Positions 42,121 through 50,828 of a stretch of DNA of 62,538 nt are shown one piece after another. Made by a program: the position numbers and the translations under genes. Positions within the stretch are counted from its first letter, which is position 1. The number at the start of each line of letters is the position of its first letter. This DNA is from an uncultured Prevotella sp. Its GTDB lineage: Bacteria; Bacteroidota; Bacteroidia; Bacteroidales; Bacteroidaceae. The stretch covers positions 1 to 62,538 of the forward strand of contig USEC01000009.1 of the NCBI GenBank assembly GCA_900553595.1. The letters run 5' to 3'. The notes beneath the pieces are model-generated. The model made no database searches, was not told where the DNA came from, and was given only the letters and a program-made list of their open reading frames with translations.

Positions 42121-43421
42121 TGAAGAAAGGACTTATTGATATAATAACAATGGGATGCTCGAAGAATCTTGTTGATAGCGAGATTCTTATGCGCCAGTTT
42201 GAAGCTAACGGATACACATGTCGCCATGATGCCAAGCGTCTTGAAGGTGAGATTGCAGTGGTGAACACATGCGGATTCATAGGCGATGCTAAGCAGGAGA
42301 GCATCAATATGATTCTTGAGCTTGTACAGGCCAAGGAAGAAGGGCGTCTGAACAAGTTGTTTGTGATGGGATGTCTGTCGCAAAGATACAAGGACGAGCT
42401 TGAAAAGGAAATACCGCAGGTGGATAAATACTACGGCAAGTTCAACTACAAGCAGTTGCTTGTGGATTTGGGAAAGGCCGATGTCTCCATCTGCGACGGA
42501 AAAAGGTCGCTCACAACGCCGCATCATTATGCCTACATAAAGATTAGCGAGGGCTGTGACAGGCATTGTGCTTACTGCGCAATACCTATAATTACGGGAA
42601 AGCACAAGAGCCGTCCGAAAGCGGAAATACTTGATGAGGTGCGCGGAATGGTGGCTGACGGAGTGAAGGAATTCCAGATTATAGCGCAGGAACTCACTTA
42701 TTACGGCGTGGATATTGACGGCAGTCGCCACATTGCCGACCTTATAAGCGACATGGCAGACATAAAGGGAGTGGAGTGGATAAGGCTTCATTATGCCTAT
42801 CCCAATCAGTTTCCGCTCGAACTGCTTGATGTTATGCGCGAAAAGCCCAATGTCTGCAAATATCTTGATATAGCCTTGCAGCATATTTCCGACAATGTGC
42901 TTCAGCGTATGCATCGCAATGTGTCGAAGGAGGAAACGATGGATTTGATAAGGAAAATCCGTAACAGCGTGCCGGGAATACACTTGCGCACCACACTCAT
43001 GGTGGGCTTTCCGGGAGAAACGGAGGAGGATTTCCGTGAACTCGTGGAGTTTGTGAAGTGGGCGCGTTTTGAACGAATGGGTGCCTTCGCTTATTCTGAA
43101 GAGGATGGCACATACAGTGAGCAGCACTATGAGGACAATGTTACTCCGGAAGAGAAGCAACGCCGTCTGGATGCCCTTATGGCTGTTCAGCAGGAAATAA
43201 GTGCAGAAATCGAGGCGGAAAAGGTTGGAAGTGTCATCCGTACGATAATCGACCGGAAGGAGGGCGACTACTATATTGGACGCTCGGAGTTCTGTTCGCC
43301 GGAAGTCGATCCGGAGATTCTTGTCAGTGCAGAGGGTAAAAGATTGCGTGTAGGCAACTTCTATAATGTCCGTATTACGGGCAGTGACGAGTTCGACCTG
43401 TACGGCGAGGTGGTGAAGTGA
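42120..43421 (+). CDS. rimO: Ribosomal protein uS12 methylthiotransferase RimO
   Basis: Radical-SAM enzyme of 433 residues that adds a methylthio group to an aspartate of ribosomal protein S12. An N-terminal UPF0004 domain holds one iron-sulfur cluster (TMGCSKNLVDSE, then NTCGF and MGCLSQRY), the radical-SAM core has CDRHCAYCAIP (Cys146, Cys150, Cys153), and a C-terminal TRAM domain ends the protein. The ATG at 42120 overlaps the ftsY stop as TGATG; a GTG three bases earlier is less likely. Confidence 0.95.
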   Translation: MKKGLIDIITMGCSKNLVDSEILMRQFEANGYTCRHDAKRLEGEIAVVNTCGFIGDAKQESINMILELVQAKEEGRLNKLFVMGCLSQRYKDELEKEIPQVDKYYGKFNYKQLLVDLGKADVSICDGKRSLTTPHHYAYIKISEGCDRHCAYCAIPIITGKHKSRPKAEILDEVRGMVADGVKEFQIIAQELTYYGVDIDGSRHIADLISDMADIKGVEWIRLHYAYPNQFPLELLDVMREKPNVCKYLDIALQHISDNVLQRMHRNVSKEETMDLIRKIRNSVPGIHLRTTLMVGFPGETEEDFRELVEFVKWARFERMGAFAYSEEDGTYSEQHYEDNVTPEEKQRRLDALMAVQQEISAEIEAEKVGSVIRTIIDRKEGDYYIGRSEFCSPEVDPEILVSAEGKRLRVGNFYNVRITGSDEFDLYGEVVK

Positions 43422-43457
43422 GTTTGTTTAATCCATTCATAAAGGCATCATTTGTGC

Positions 43458-43730
43458 ATGAACAATAAGGAATATATATGTGAACTGTCGCAGCGGTGTG
43501 GGTATTCCCAAGAGAATACGCAAAAGCTGGTGCGGTGTGTCGTGGAAGCTATGGCGTCGAAATTTGATGCCGGGGAAGATGTGCAGGTGCCTGACTTCGG
43601 GGTCTTTGAACTGAAGAACAGAATGGAACGCATCGTTGTCAAGCCTTCCACGGGGCAGCGTATGCTCGTGCCGCCGAAGATTGTCGTTAATTTCAAACCC
43701 GCTCAGTCTGTTAAAGACAAGCTTAAATAA
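43458..43730 (+). CDS. HU family DNA-binding protein
   Basis: A 90-residue nucleoid protein of the HU/IHF fold: helical dimerisation part (CELSQRCGYSQENTQKLVRC) and DNA-binding beta arm (DFGVFELKNRMERIVVKPST, PPKIVVNFKPAQSVKDKL). The sequence is divergent from classical HU: cysteine-containing helices and few lysines in the N-terminal half. It stands 12 bp before a second, much larger HU-domain gene, and the two HU domains may form heterodimers (inference). Confidence 0.85.
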   Translation: MNNKEYICELSQRCGYSQENTQKLVRCVVEAMASKFDAGEDVQVPDFGVFELKNRMERIVVKPSTGQRMLVPPKIVVNFKPAQSVKDKLK

Positions 43731-43742
43731 TACCCTTTTGCA

Positions 43743-44933
43743 ATGGTAAAGATACAGGAACTGTCTGCAACTCTTATCGACAAGTACGGGTTGGGTAAGG
43801 AGGATGCCGAACATTTCATTACGCAGATGTTCGCACTTATCGCTGATGAACTGCATTCTTCGCAGACATCGGTCAAGGTTAAGGGGCTTGGCACATTCAA
43901 GGTGACAAGTGTAAGTTCGCGTGAGAGCGTGGATGTGAACAGCGGCGAGAGGATTGTCATAAGCGGACGTAACAAGATAACGTTCACACCTGATGTCGTG
44001 ATGCGCGATAGGGTGAACCGTCCTTTTGCACAGTTTGAAACGGTGCCCTTGAATGACGGTGTCGATTTTTCGGAGATTGACGGTAAGGATGCTGATGATA
44101 TGGCGGATGAAGAGCGTCAGGAGGCAGATGAAATCGGTATAAATGAAACTGGAGCAGAAGAGGTTCAGAAACAGCATTCCCAAGAGGATGAGACTCGTAT
44201 TCCCGACGAGTCTGTGGTTCCTGATGCGGAAGATAATGTTTCTGAATTTCCGTCTGAAACGGAATCGGTTGATTGTAAGGCGGAGGATGCAGACGGTTCT
44301 GATGAAGATGATGAGGCAGACAATGTGGTGCCTCCTGTGGTTGAGGACACTCCAGTGTCTGCGGAAGACCCGGATGAAGACGAAACGCCAGGTGGATTTT
44401 TGCACATCAGATGTATGAAATTCTGCTGTCTGTCGGCTCTTGCGGCTGTGGTTTTGTGTTGTGTCTGTTTCGGTTTCTATTACTTGTACGATCAGTTGCA
44501 GTTGCGTAACCAACGGATAGCTGTTCTTGAAAAAGACCTTAAGCAGGTGGTTGAGGCAAACAAAAAAGCTAATGAAAACCTTGCCCGTAGGGATTCTGCC
44601 AATATAATAGATGTTGGTGCGGCTCTTGCTAATGCAGACAGGAACGTGAAAGGCGACAGCGTACAGGCACAGGCTGTTCCTGCCGTGGAAAAAGAAGAAG
44701 CGATTTCAGTTGATTATGAGTCTGACCCACGCTTGCGAACAGGCGCATATATTATAATAGGTGTGGATAGGACGGTTGCTGTTATGAAAGGACAGACTCT
44801 GGAATCAATCAGCAAAGCTTATCTGGGACCGGGTATGGAGTGCTATGTGGAGGTTCTTAATTCATGCAAGAAAGTTTCTGCCGGCGATTCTTTGAAGATT
44901 CCTAAACTTAAATTGAAGAAGCGTATCAGATGA
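43743..44933 (+). CDS. HU domain - acidic linker - transmembrane - LysM-like protein, putative nucleoid-to-wall tether
   Basis: A 396-residue protein with four parts. Residues 1-100 are an HU/IHF-type DNA-binding domain (KVKGLGTFKVTSV, GRNKITFTPD). Residues 100-218 are a very acidic linker. Residues about 226-249 form one transmembrane helix (CLSALAAVVLCCVCFGFYYL). After a coiled-coil stretch (RIAVLEKDLKQVVEANKK) comes a C-terminal LysM-like domain (340-390: VAVMKGQTLESISKAYLG, then VLNSCKKVSAGDSLKIP), which in the periplasm would bind peptidoglycan. With N-in topology the protein would link DNA to the cell wall. It is co-directional with the small HU gene and followed by a strong terminator. 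The function is inferred from domains only. Confidence 0.82.
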   Translation: MVKIQELSATLIDKYGLGKEDAEHFITQMFALIADELHSSQTSVKVKGLGTFKVTSVSSRESVDVNSGERIVISGRNKITFTPDVVMRDRVNRPFAQFETVPLNDGVDFSEIDGKDADDMADEERQEADEIGINETGAEEVQKQHSQEDETRIPDESVVPDAEDNVSEFPSETESVDCKAEDADGSDEDDEADNVVPPVVEDTPVSAEDPDEDETPGGFLHIRCMKFCCLSALAAVVLCCVCFGFYYLYDQLQLRNQRIAVLEKDLKQVVEANKKANENLARRDSANIIDVGAALANADRNVKGDSVQAQAVPAVEKEEAISVDYESDPRLRTGAYIIIGVDRTVAVMKGQTLESISKAYLGPGMECYVEVLNSCKKVSAGDSLKIPKLKLKKRIR

Positions 44934-44987
44934 TTTGGTTTTCGCTTTGCGGAAAACATCAATTGTCTTTGCTTGGATATATTTGCA

Positions 44988-45021
44988 AAATGCCGTTTTC
45001 AGTAAACAGAAAACGGCATTT
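44988..45021 (+). terminator. Rho-independent terminator after the HU-LysM gene
   Basis: AAATGCCGTTTTC (44988-45000) pairs perfectly over 13 bp with 45009-45021 around an 8-nt loop. It closes the ftsY-rimO-HU group. The rest of the 377-bp gap to serC contains only the serC promoter. Confidence 0.85.
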
Positions 45022-45242
45022 CCCCGTTTTTGGTTATGATTTGTAAGTTAGGATGCTTTTGTGGCGGAAGATAGTGTGTTATTTTAGAGAAAAACATGAA
45101 AAACAAGCAGATATCGGCAGAGTGACTTTCAAATCGTAATTTGACTTTTGTACATTAAATCTTCTTTCAAACGCTGATATATGCCTTAATTTGCTCTTTT
45201 TTTTCATTAATTCGGGCGTATCGACATTTATTTATGATTTTG

Positions 45243-45274
45243 TTTGGAGATTTCAAAATAAAAATGTAATTTAG
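45243..45274 (+). promoter_or_regulatory. Bacteroidetes-type promoter for the serC operon
   Basis: TTTG at 45243-45246, a 20-bp spacer, and TAATTTAG at 45267-45274 (one mismatch to TAnnTTTG). Confidence 0.65.
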
Positions 45275-45310
45275 CAACGAAAATCTATAATAAATAACTT
45301 AATAAAAAAC

Positions 45311-46384
45311 ATGCAGATGAAAAAGTATAATTTTAACGCAGGTCCGTCCATTCTTCCGCGCGAAGTAATTGAGAATACTGCAAAGCAAATTTTGGATTTC
45401 AATGGTTCTGGTCTCTCGTTGGCAGAGATAAGCCATAGAGCAAAGGATTTCCAGCCAGTGTTGGATGAAGCCGTTGCGCTCATCAAGGAACTTTTGGATA
45501 TTCCGGAAGGTTATTCTGTTTTGTTCCTCGGAGGCGGTGCTTCTTTGGAATTCTGCATGATACCTTACAACTTCCTTATAAAGAAGGCAGGTTATCTGAA
45601 TACTGGTACATGGGCAAAGAAGGCTTTGAAAGAAGCCAAATTGTTTGGTGAAGCTGTGGAAGTGGCTTCTTCTGCGGAGGCAAACTTCAACTATATTCCT
45701 AAGGGTTGGGAATGTCCCACAGACCTTGACTACTTGCACATAACAACGAACAACACTATATACGGAACCGAACTGCGCAAGGATTTGGATGTTCCTGTGC
45801 GTCTTATCGGCGATATGTCGTCAGATATATTCAGCAGACCGGTTGATGTTTCCAAGTACGACTGTATATATGCTGGTGCACAGAAGAATCTTGCAATGGC
45901 AGGTGTTACATTGATTATTGTTAAGGACGATACTCTTGGCAAGGCTCCGAGACAGATTCCGACAATGCTCGACTATCGTACCCATATAGAGAAGGGCTCA
46001 ATGTTCAATACTCCTCCGGTTGTTCCTATCTACTGTGCTCTTGAGACTCTGCGTTGGATCAAGGCTAATGGTGGTCTCGAGGAAATGAACCGCCGTGCAA
46101 TTGAGCGTGCAGATATACTGTATTCAGAAATTGATCGTAATAAGCTCTTCCGTGGAACAGTTAATGTTGAGGACCGTTCTCTCATGAATATCTGCTTCGT
46201 TATGAACGACGAGTACAAGGAATTGGAGAAGCCTTTCTTCGACTATGCGGTTTCACAGGGTATGGTTGGAATCAAGGGCCATCGTTCAGTAGGCGGTTTC
46301 CGTGCCAGCTGTTACAATGCACAGACAGTAGAAGGCGTGAATGCCTTTGTTAAGTGCATGAAGGATTTTGAGGCAAATCATTAA
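45311..46384 (+). CDS. serC: Phosphoserine aminotransferase
   Basis: Second step of serine synthesis: phosphohydroxypyruvate plus glutamate gives phosphoserine. The 357-residue PLP enzyme has NFNAGPSILPREVIE at the N-terminus, LFLGGGASLEFCMIPYN, and the Schiff-base lysine in YAGAQKNLAMAG (Lys192). It may also serve pyridoxine synthesis. ATG 45317 is an alternative start. serA follows 27 bp later, so the pathway's first two enzymes share an operon. Confidence 0.96.
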   Translation: MQMKKYNFNAGPSILPREVIENTAKQILDFNGSGLSLAEISHRAKDFQPVLDEAVALIKELLDIPEGYSVLFLGGGASLEFCMIPYNFLIKKAGYLNTGTWAKKALKEAKLFGEAVEVASSAEANFNYIPKGWECPTDLDYLHITTNNTIYGTELRKDLDVPVRLIGDMSSDIFSRPVDVSKYDCIYAGAQKNLAMAGVTLIIVKDDTLGKAPRQIPTMLDYRTHIEKGSMFNTPPVVPIYCALETLRWIKANGGLEEMNRRAIERADILYSEIDRNKLFRGTVNVEDRSLMNICFVMNDEYKELEKPFFDYAVSQGMVGIKGHRSVGGFRASCYNAQTVEGVNAFVKCMKDFEANH

Positions 46385-46411
46385 TCGTTTTATCATTAAG
46401 ACATATTGATT

Positions 46412-47323
46412 ATGAAAGTTCTGGTTGCAACAGAAAAGCCATTCGCCGCTGAAGCAGTGAATGGAATCAAGCAGGAAATAGAGAATGCAGGACACGCACT
46501 TGTTGTCCTTGAGAAATACAGCGAGCAGCAGTTGCTGGATGCTATTGCCGATGCAGACGCATTGATAGTACGTTCCGACAAGGTTACTCCGGCTCTTCTT
46601 GATGTAGCAAAGAATTTGAAAATTGTCGTAAGGGCAGGCGCTGGATATGACAATGTGGATATTGCATACGCAAAGGAGAAGAATGTCGTTGTTGAAAACA
46701 CACCTGGTCAGAACTCAAATGCTGTGGCTGAGTTGGTGTTCGGACTTCTTGTCTATGCTGTAAGAAACTTCTATAACGGCAAGTCTGGTACAGAGTTGCT
46801 CGGCAAGAAGTTGGGTATTCTTGCATACGGAAACGTAGGTCGCAACGTAGCGCGCATTGCCAAGGGCTTTGGTATGGAAGTTTATGCTTACGATGCTTTC
46901 TGCCCGAAGGATGTTATTGAATCTACTGGCGTTCATGCCGTTGATAATCAGGATGCGTTGTTTGAGCAGTGTGACATCGTTTCATTGCATATTCCTGCAA
47001 CACCGGAAACCCGTCAGAGCATCAACTATGCACTGGTAGGAAAGATGAAGAAGAATGGCATTCTCATTAATACGGCAAGAAAGGAAGTCATCAATGAGCC
47101 GGAATTGATAAAACTGATGGCTGAACGTACGGATTTGAAGTTCGTTACAGACATCAAGCCGGATGCTGATGCTGAGTTTGCAGCATTTGAAGGAAGATAC
47201 TTCTCTACTCCTAAGAAGATGGGAGCACAGACAGCTGAGGCAAATACTAACGCCGGTATCGCTGCTGCAAAGCAGATAAATGCCTTCTTTGCTGATGGCT
47301 GCACCAAGTTCCGTGTGAATTAA
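46412..47323 (+). CDS. serA: D-3-phosphoglycerate dehydrogenase
   Basis: First step of serine synthesis: NAD-dependent oxidation of 3-phosphoglycerate. The 303-residue protein has NSNAVAELVFGLL in the catalytic domain, the Rossmann segment LGKKLGILAYGNVGRNVARI, and ILINTARKEVINEPEL. The catalytic arginine-glutamate-histidine set is less obvious than in the longer enzymes, and there is no C-terminal ACT domain, so allosteric serine feedback is not expected. It sits between serC and the DUF1015 gene. Confidence 0.92.
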   Translation: MKVLVATEKPFAAEAVNGIKQEIENAGHALVVLEKYSEQQLLDAIADADALIVRSDKVTPALLDVAKNLKIVVRAGAGYDNVDIAYAKEKNVVVENTPGQNSNAVAELVFGLLVYAVRNFYNGKSGTELLGKKLGILAYGNVGRNVARIAKGFGMEVYAYDAFCPKDVIESTGVHAVDNQDALFEQCDIVSLHIPATPETRQSINYALVGKMKKNGILINTARKEVINEPELIKLMAERTDLKFVTDIKPDADAEFAAFEGRYFSTPKKMGAQTAEANTNAGIAAAKQINAFFADGCTKFRVN

Positions 47324-47367
47324 TGTCGGCAGATTGGCAAACAATAGAAATATAACAATAATAGCAG

Positions 47368-47420
47368 AAGAGTCAGAACAGAACTTTAACAGAAACCAGT
47401 ATAGTCCTTTTCTGACTCTT
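47368..47420 (+). other. Stem-loop between serA and the DUF1015 gene
   Basis: AAGAGTCAGAA (47368-47378) pairs perfectly with TTCTGACTCTT (47410-47420), with a 31-nt loop and no immediate T run. It may be a weak terminator, an mRNA-stability hairpin or a leader element for the next gene. Confidence 0.4.
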
Positions 47421-47456
47421 GTGCTTTTGTAATTCTAAAAAAACGACTCTTTAATT

Positions 47457-48704
47457 ATGGCAACAATAAAACCATTTAAGGGTATTCGCCCACCTAAAAA
47501 TCTCGTTGAGAAAGTAGAATCACGTCCATACGATGTGCTTGACAGCGAAGAAGCAAGAGCTGAGGCTGCAGGAAATGAAATGAGTTTGTACCACATAATA
47601 AAGCCTGAAATTGATTTTGAGGAAGGTACAAGTGAGTATGATCCGAGAGTGTATGACAAGGCAGCAGAAAACTTCAAGATGTTCCAGGAGAAGGGGTGGC
47701 TGACTCAGGATGCTCAGGACTGCTATTACATTTATGCGCAAACGATGAATGGCAAGACTCAATACGGCTTGGTTGTCGGTGCGTTTGTTGAGGACTACCT
47801 TAATGGTGTAATCAAAAAGCATGAGCTTACACGAAGAGACAAGGAAGAGGATAGAATGAAGCATGTGAGAGTTTGCGATGCAAACATCGAACCGGTCTTC
47901 TTCGCTTATCCTGACAATGATGTTCTGAATGAACTTATTGCACGATATGTGGCGACTGAACCTGTTTATGACTTTATTGCTCCTATCGACGGATTCGGTC
48001 ATAAACTGTGGGTTATCAGTGATGAAAAGGACATTGATACTGTGACGAAGCAGTTTGCAGAAATGCCGGCTTTGTATATTGCTGACGGTCATCACCGTAG
48101 TGCTGCAGCTGCGTTGGTGGGTGCAGAAAAGGCAAAACAGAATCCTAACCACCGTGGTGATGAGGAGTACAACTACTTTATGGCAGTATGTTTCCCCGCA
48201 TCTCAGCTGACAGTTCTTGACTACAACAGAGTCGTAAAGGACTTGAACGGAATGACTTCCGAGCAGTTCCTTGAAGCCTTGACAAAGAATTTTGTTGTTG
48301 AGAACAAGGGTTCTGAAATCTACAAGCCAGCCAAATTGCACGAATTCTCATTGTATCTGGACGGCATTTGGTATGCGCTTACAGCCAAACAAGGTACTTA
48401 CGACGACACCGACCCGATAGGTGTACTTGATGTTGATATCTCAAGTCGCTTGATAATTGATGAATTGTTGGGAATAAAGGATTTGCGTTCCGACAAGAGA
48501 ATCGATTTCGTTGGTGGTCTGCGAGGTCTTGCAGAACTTAAACGCAGAGTGGATAGTGGTGAAATGCGCATGGCTTTGGCTCTTTATCCTGTTTCTATGA
48601 AGCAGATAATGGATATAGCTGACAGTGGAAACATCATGCCTCCCAAGGCAACATGGTTTGAACCGAAGCTTCGTTCAGGACTTATTATTCACAAATTGTC
48701 ATAA
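47457..48704 (+). CDS. DUF1015 family protein, possible serine kinase-like
   Basis: A 415-residue cytosolic protein of the DUF1015 family, with IKPFKGIRPPKNLVEKVESR and PYDVLDSEEAR at the N-terminus, the histidine-rich ALYIADGHHRSAAA in the centre, and DFVGGLRGLAELKRRVDSG near the end. Related proteins (archaeal SerK and staphylococcal SbnI) phosphorylate free serine or act in serine-linked metabolism, and the constant position behind serC-serA in Bacteroidales supports a link with phosphoserine. That activity is inference for this protein. Confidence 0.85.
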   Translation: MATIKPFKGIRPPKNLVEKVESRPYDVLDSEEARAEAAGNEMSLYHIIKPEIDFEEGTSEYDPRVYDKAAENFKMFQEKGWLTQDAQDCYYIYAQTMNGKTQYGLVVGAFVEDYLNGVIKKHELTRRDKEEDRMKHVRVCDANIEPVFFAYPDNDVLNELIARYVATEPVYDFIAPIDGFGHKLWVISDEKDIDTVTKQFAEMPALYIADGHHRSAAAALVGAEKAKQNPNHRGDEEYNYFMAVCFPASQLTVLDYNRVVKDLNGMTSEQFLEALTKNFVVENKGSEIYKPAKLHEFSLYLDGIWYALTAKQGTYDDTDPIGVLDVDISSRLIIDELLGIKDLRSDKRIDFVGGLRGLAELKRRVDSGEMRMALALYPVSMKQIMDIADSGNIMPPKATWFEPKLRSGLIIHKLS

Positions 48705-48717
48705 AGGAAGGAATATT

Positions 48718-49311
48718 TTGACTGACGAATATAAAACGATAACAGATAAATTATCAGAAGGATTTTATAGCGAGAAACGTAGCAAGTTTCTCGCTTTTGC
48801 TGTTCATGTGACTACCGAACAGCAAGTGAAGGATATTGTTCAGCAATACAGGAAAAAGTATTATGACGCCCGACACGTCTGCTATGCTTATGTACTTGGT
48901 GCTGACCGTGAACTGTTTCGTGCTAATGACGACGGCGAACCGAGCAGTACCGCAGGGAAACCGATTCTTGGTCAGATAACGAAGAACGAGCTGACCGATA
49001 TTCTTATTATTGTCGTGCGTTATTACGGAGGCGTGAATTTGGGTACAAGCGGACTCATTGTGGCTTACCGTACAGCTACGGCTGAAGCAATAGAAAATGC
49101 CGAAATTGTGTCAAAGTATTGTGAGGAGGAGGTTGATTTCAGCTTTCCCTACATCATGATGAATGATGTGATGAAGGTAATTAAGGAGATGTCGCCCAAT
49201 ATAATAAGCCAGAAATATGACAATCTGTGTGAGTTCAAACTCTCAATCCGAAGGTCTCTGGCTCCGATATTACGCGAAAAACTGGATAAACTTGCATTTA
49301 AGGACGATTGA
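48718..49311 (+). CDS. YigZ/IMPACT family protein
   Basis: A 197-residue protein of the UPF0029/IMPACT family: RSKFLAFAVHVTTEQQVKD, YYDARHVCYAYVLG and DDGEPSSTAGKPIL, then VVRYYGGVNLGTSGLIVAYR, followed by a C-terminal ferredoxin-like half. E. coli YigZ has such a fold; translation-related roles are proposed. The start is taken as TTG 48718, preceded by AAGGAAGG, because the longer frame would overlap the DUF1015 gene by 80 bp. It probably ends the serC operon. Confidence 0.85.
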   Translation: MTDEYKTITDKLSEGFYSEKRSKFLAFAVHVTTEQQVKDIVQQYRKKYYDARHVCYAYVLGADRELFRANDDGEPSSTAGKPILGQITKNELTDILIIVVRYYGGVNLGTSGLIVAYRTATAEAIENAEIVSKYCEEEVDFSFPYIMMNDVMKVIKEMSPNIISQKYDNLCEFKLSIRRSLAPILREKLDKLAFKDD

Positions 49312-49419
49312 TTTTACCTGATAATGCAGTTTTTTTGATTTTGGTTATTATACTTCTTTTAACGTATTTTGTTTGTGTGTAGGTAACAATTGTTGCTGTT
49401 TTATATCATATTAATGGGC

Positions 49420-49427
49420 TAATTTTG
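49420..49427 (+). promoter_or_regulatory. Probable -7 element upstream of the superoxide reductase gene
   Basis: TAATTTTG matches TAnnTTTG. The message would first pass a short broken reading frame (49529-49744), then reach the desulfoferrodoxin gene. Confidence 0.45.
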
Positions 49428-49528
49428 TAAGCGAAGCATTCAGAAGTAATGTTTGCTTTGCTTGTAAGGCATATAGCCCCAAACACAAACTAAATACGAA
49501 GAGAAGAATATGACAAGGAGAAAAATGT

Positions 49529-49744
49529 ATGGAAAGGTTCTCTTCCATGTCTTATATGATGCTTTTAACCATCGCAGATGCTATGTTTGTTGATGGGAAA
49601 ATCATATAAGATTTTGTCGCTGGAGATCTCATTTGCAACTGTTCATATTCGCCCTTTGTGTCATACGACAGTGGAGGAGTGTCTTGGAAGCCTGATTTGG
49701 ACGCTAAATTAATAATGGAGGAATTGAAATATGACAAAGATTAG
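49529..49744 (+). pseudogene. Possible small gene broken by one in-frame TAA
   Basis: From ATG 49529 (AGGAG at 49516-49520 as ribosome site) the frame reads MERFSSMSYMMLLTIADAMF plus six residues, meets TAA at 49607-49609, then stays open for 44 codons (FVAGDLICNCSYSPFVSYDS, then SWKPDLDAKLIMEELKYDKD) to 49744, overlapping the desulfoferrodoxin start. The composition looks coding on both sides of the stop. I do not recognise it. It could be a pseudogene, two tiny genes or chance. The rest of the 49312-49730 gap shows only a promoter-like element. Confidence 0.35.
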
Positions 49745-50147
49745 AGAAATATACCGTTGCTCTTTATGTGGCAATATAGTGGAAGTCTTGCATGAAGGTG
49801 CCGTTCTTTCGTGTTGTGGCAAGCCGATGCTTCTGCTGCATGGCAATACCACCGACGGCGCTCATGAGAAGCATGTGCCTGTTGTGGAAGCGGTTGATGG
49901 AGGATTCCGTGTAACGGTAGGCTCCGTAACGCACCCTATGACAGAAGAGCATTATATCCAGTGGATAGAGTTGCTTACCCCTATGTGCGTTATGCGCCGC
50001 GAACTTCACCCTGGTGACCAACCCGAAGCCGTATTCCTCTTTGATAAGGAAACGGCGTTTGGCAAGCTTGCTTCGAAGTGTGGCATCGATGAGGTTTTTG
50101 CTCGCGAATATTGCAACTTGCACGGATTATGGACGAATAAGGAATGA
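49731..50147 (+). CDS. dfx: Desulfoferrodoxin (superoxide reductase)
   Basis: A 138-residue two-iron superoxide reductase, which reduces superoxide to peroxide without making oxygen and so suits an anaerobe. Centre I is a desulforedoxin site with Cys10, Cys13, Cys28 and Cys29 (YRCSLCG and SCCGKPM). Centre II is given by EKHVP (His48), VTHPMTEEHY (His68, His74) and REYCNLHGLW (Cys128, His131). It is transcribed toward rnpB, with a hairpin terminator in between. Confidence 0.95.
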   Translation: MTKIREIYRCSLCGNIVEVLHEGAVLSCCGKPMLLLHGNTTDGAHEKHVPVVEAVDGGFRVTVGSVTHPMTEEHYIQWIELLTPMCVMRRELHPGDQPEAVFLFDKETAFGKLASKCGIDEVFAREYCNLHGLWTNKE

Positions 50148-50250
50148 TTTTTTGTTTAGTTTTTCTTATGGTAAGTTATTAGTGGTTTTCTAAGGACGCA
50201 TTGGTTGCGTTAGTTTTAGTTATGTAAAAAGATTCTTTTTTAGGGTATGG

Positions 50251-50290
50251 GGATGCGGCGAAGCGTATTGCTGCATCCTCATTTTTGTTG
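50251..50290 (+). terminator. Terminator after the superoxide reductase gene
   Basis: GGATGCGGC (50251-50259) pairs with GCTGCATCC (50270-50278) with one mismatch, followed by a T-rich stretch. Confidence 0.6.
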
Positions 50291-50372
50291 TTTTATGGGG
50301 ATTTTAGGGTTCATTCCGTACGGGTGTATTGTGGCATGTGAAGTGACGAATTTGAAATTAAAGTGTTATAAG

Positions 50373-50404
50373 TTTCTGTTAATCGAATTTTTGCAGTAAC
50401 TTTG
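50373..50404 (+). promoter_or_regulatory. Promoter of rnpB
   Basis: TAACTTTG (50397-50404) is a perfect -7 element, with TTTC at 50373-50376 as a weak -33 at a 20-bp distance. The RNA would begin near 50410. Confidence 0.65.
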
Positions 50405-50409
50405 CACCC

Positions 50410-50803
50410 GATTGGAAGCAGTGCTTCGGTTCTGTCGCTGCCGTCAATTATGGCGGGAGAGGAAAGTCCGGGCAGCGTAGGGAACCCCACTTCCGAAAGT
50501 AGAAGCTGTCGGTGACGGCAGGTGTCGGTAGAAGAGAACGACCGCCGCACCTTGGTGCGGTAAGGGTGAGAAGGTGGTGTAAGAGACCACCGGTCGTTGG
50601 GCGATCAGCGAGCTGTACCATCTGGGGGCTGCAAGTTCATGTAAACCATCGTTTGAGGGCGTCCCGTCCGACCGTAGTGACGATGGAGGGTAGAATGCTT
50701 GAGCCGTGAGGCGACTTGCGGAGTAGATAAATGACAGAACGCTTCTGGCTCGTAAGGGTGCGGAAGACACAGAACCCGGCTTATAGAGGCTCTGCTTCCA
50801 GTC
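50410..50803 (+). ncRNA. rnpB: RNase P RNA (class A)
   Basis: Catalytic RNA that cuts the 5' leader from precursor tRNAs. The conserved 5' core GAGGAAAGTCCGGGC lies at about 50458-50472 and the 3' core ACAGAACCCGGCTTA at about 50769-50783; the P1 helix forms between GATTGGAAGCAG at the 5' end and CTGCTTCCAGTC at the 3' end (ending 50803), followed by a T run. The central AGAGACCACC and GAGGGTAGAATGC segments also fit. The length of about 394 nt is in the usual range. The ends are estimated from P1 pairing. Confidence 0.95.
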
Positions 50804-50828
50804 TTTTTTATCATTTGGCGTGATATGC

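Noticed and set aside
41604..43160. 518-residue minus-strand frame across ftsY and rimO
   Set aside because: Both plus-strand genes carry full family motifs; the antisense frame is a shadow.
49607..49609. Recoding at the in-frame stop before the desulfoferrodoxin gene
   Set aside because: The codon is TAA, which is not used for selenocysteine, and no recoding signal is visible; a pseudogene or chance is simpler.
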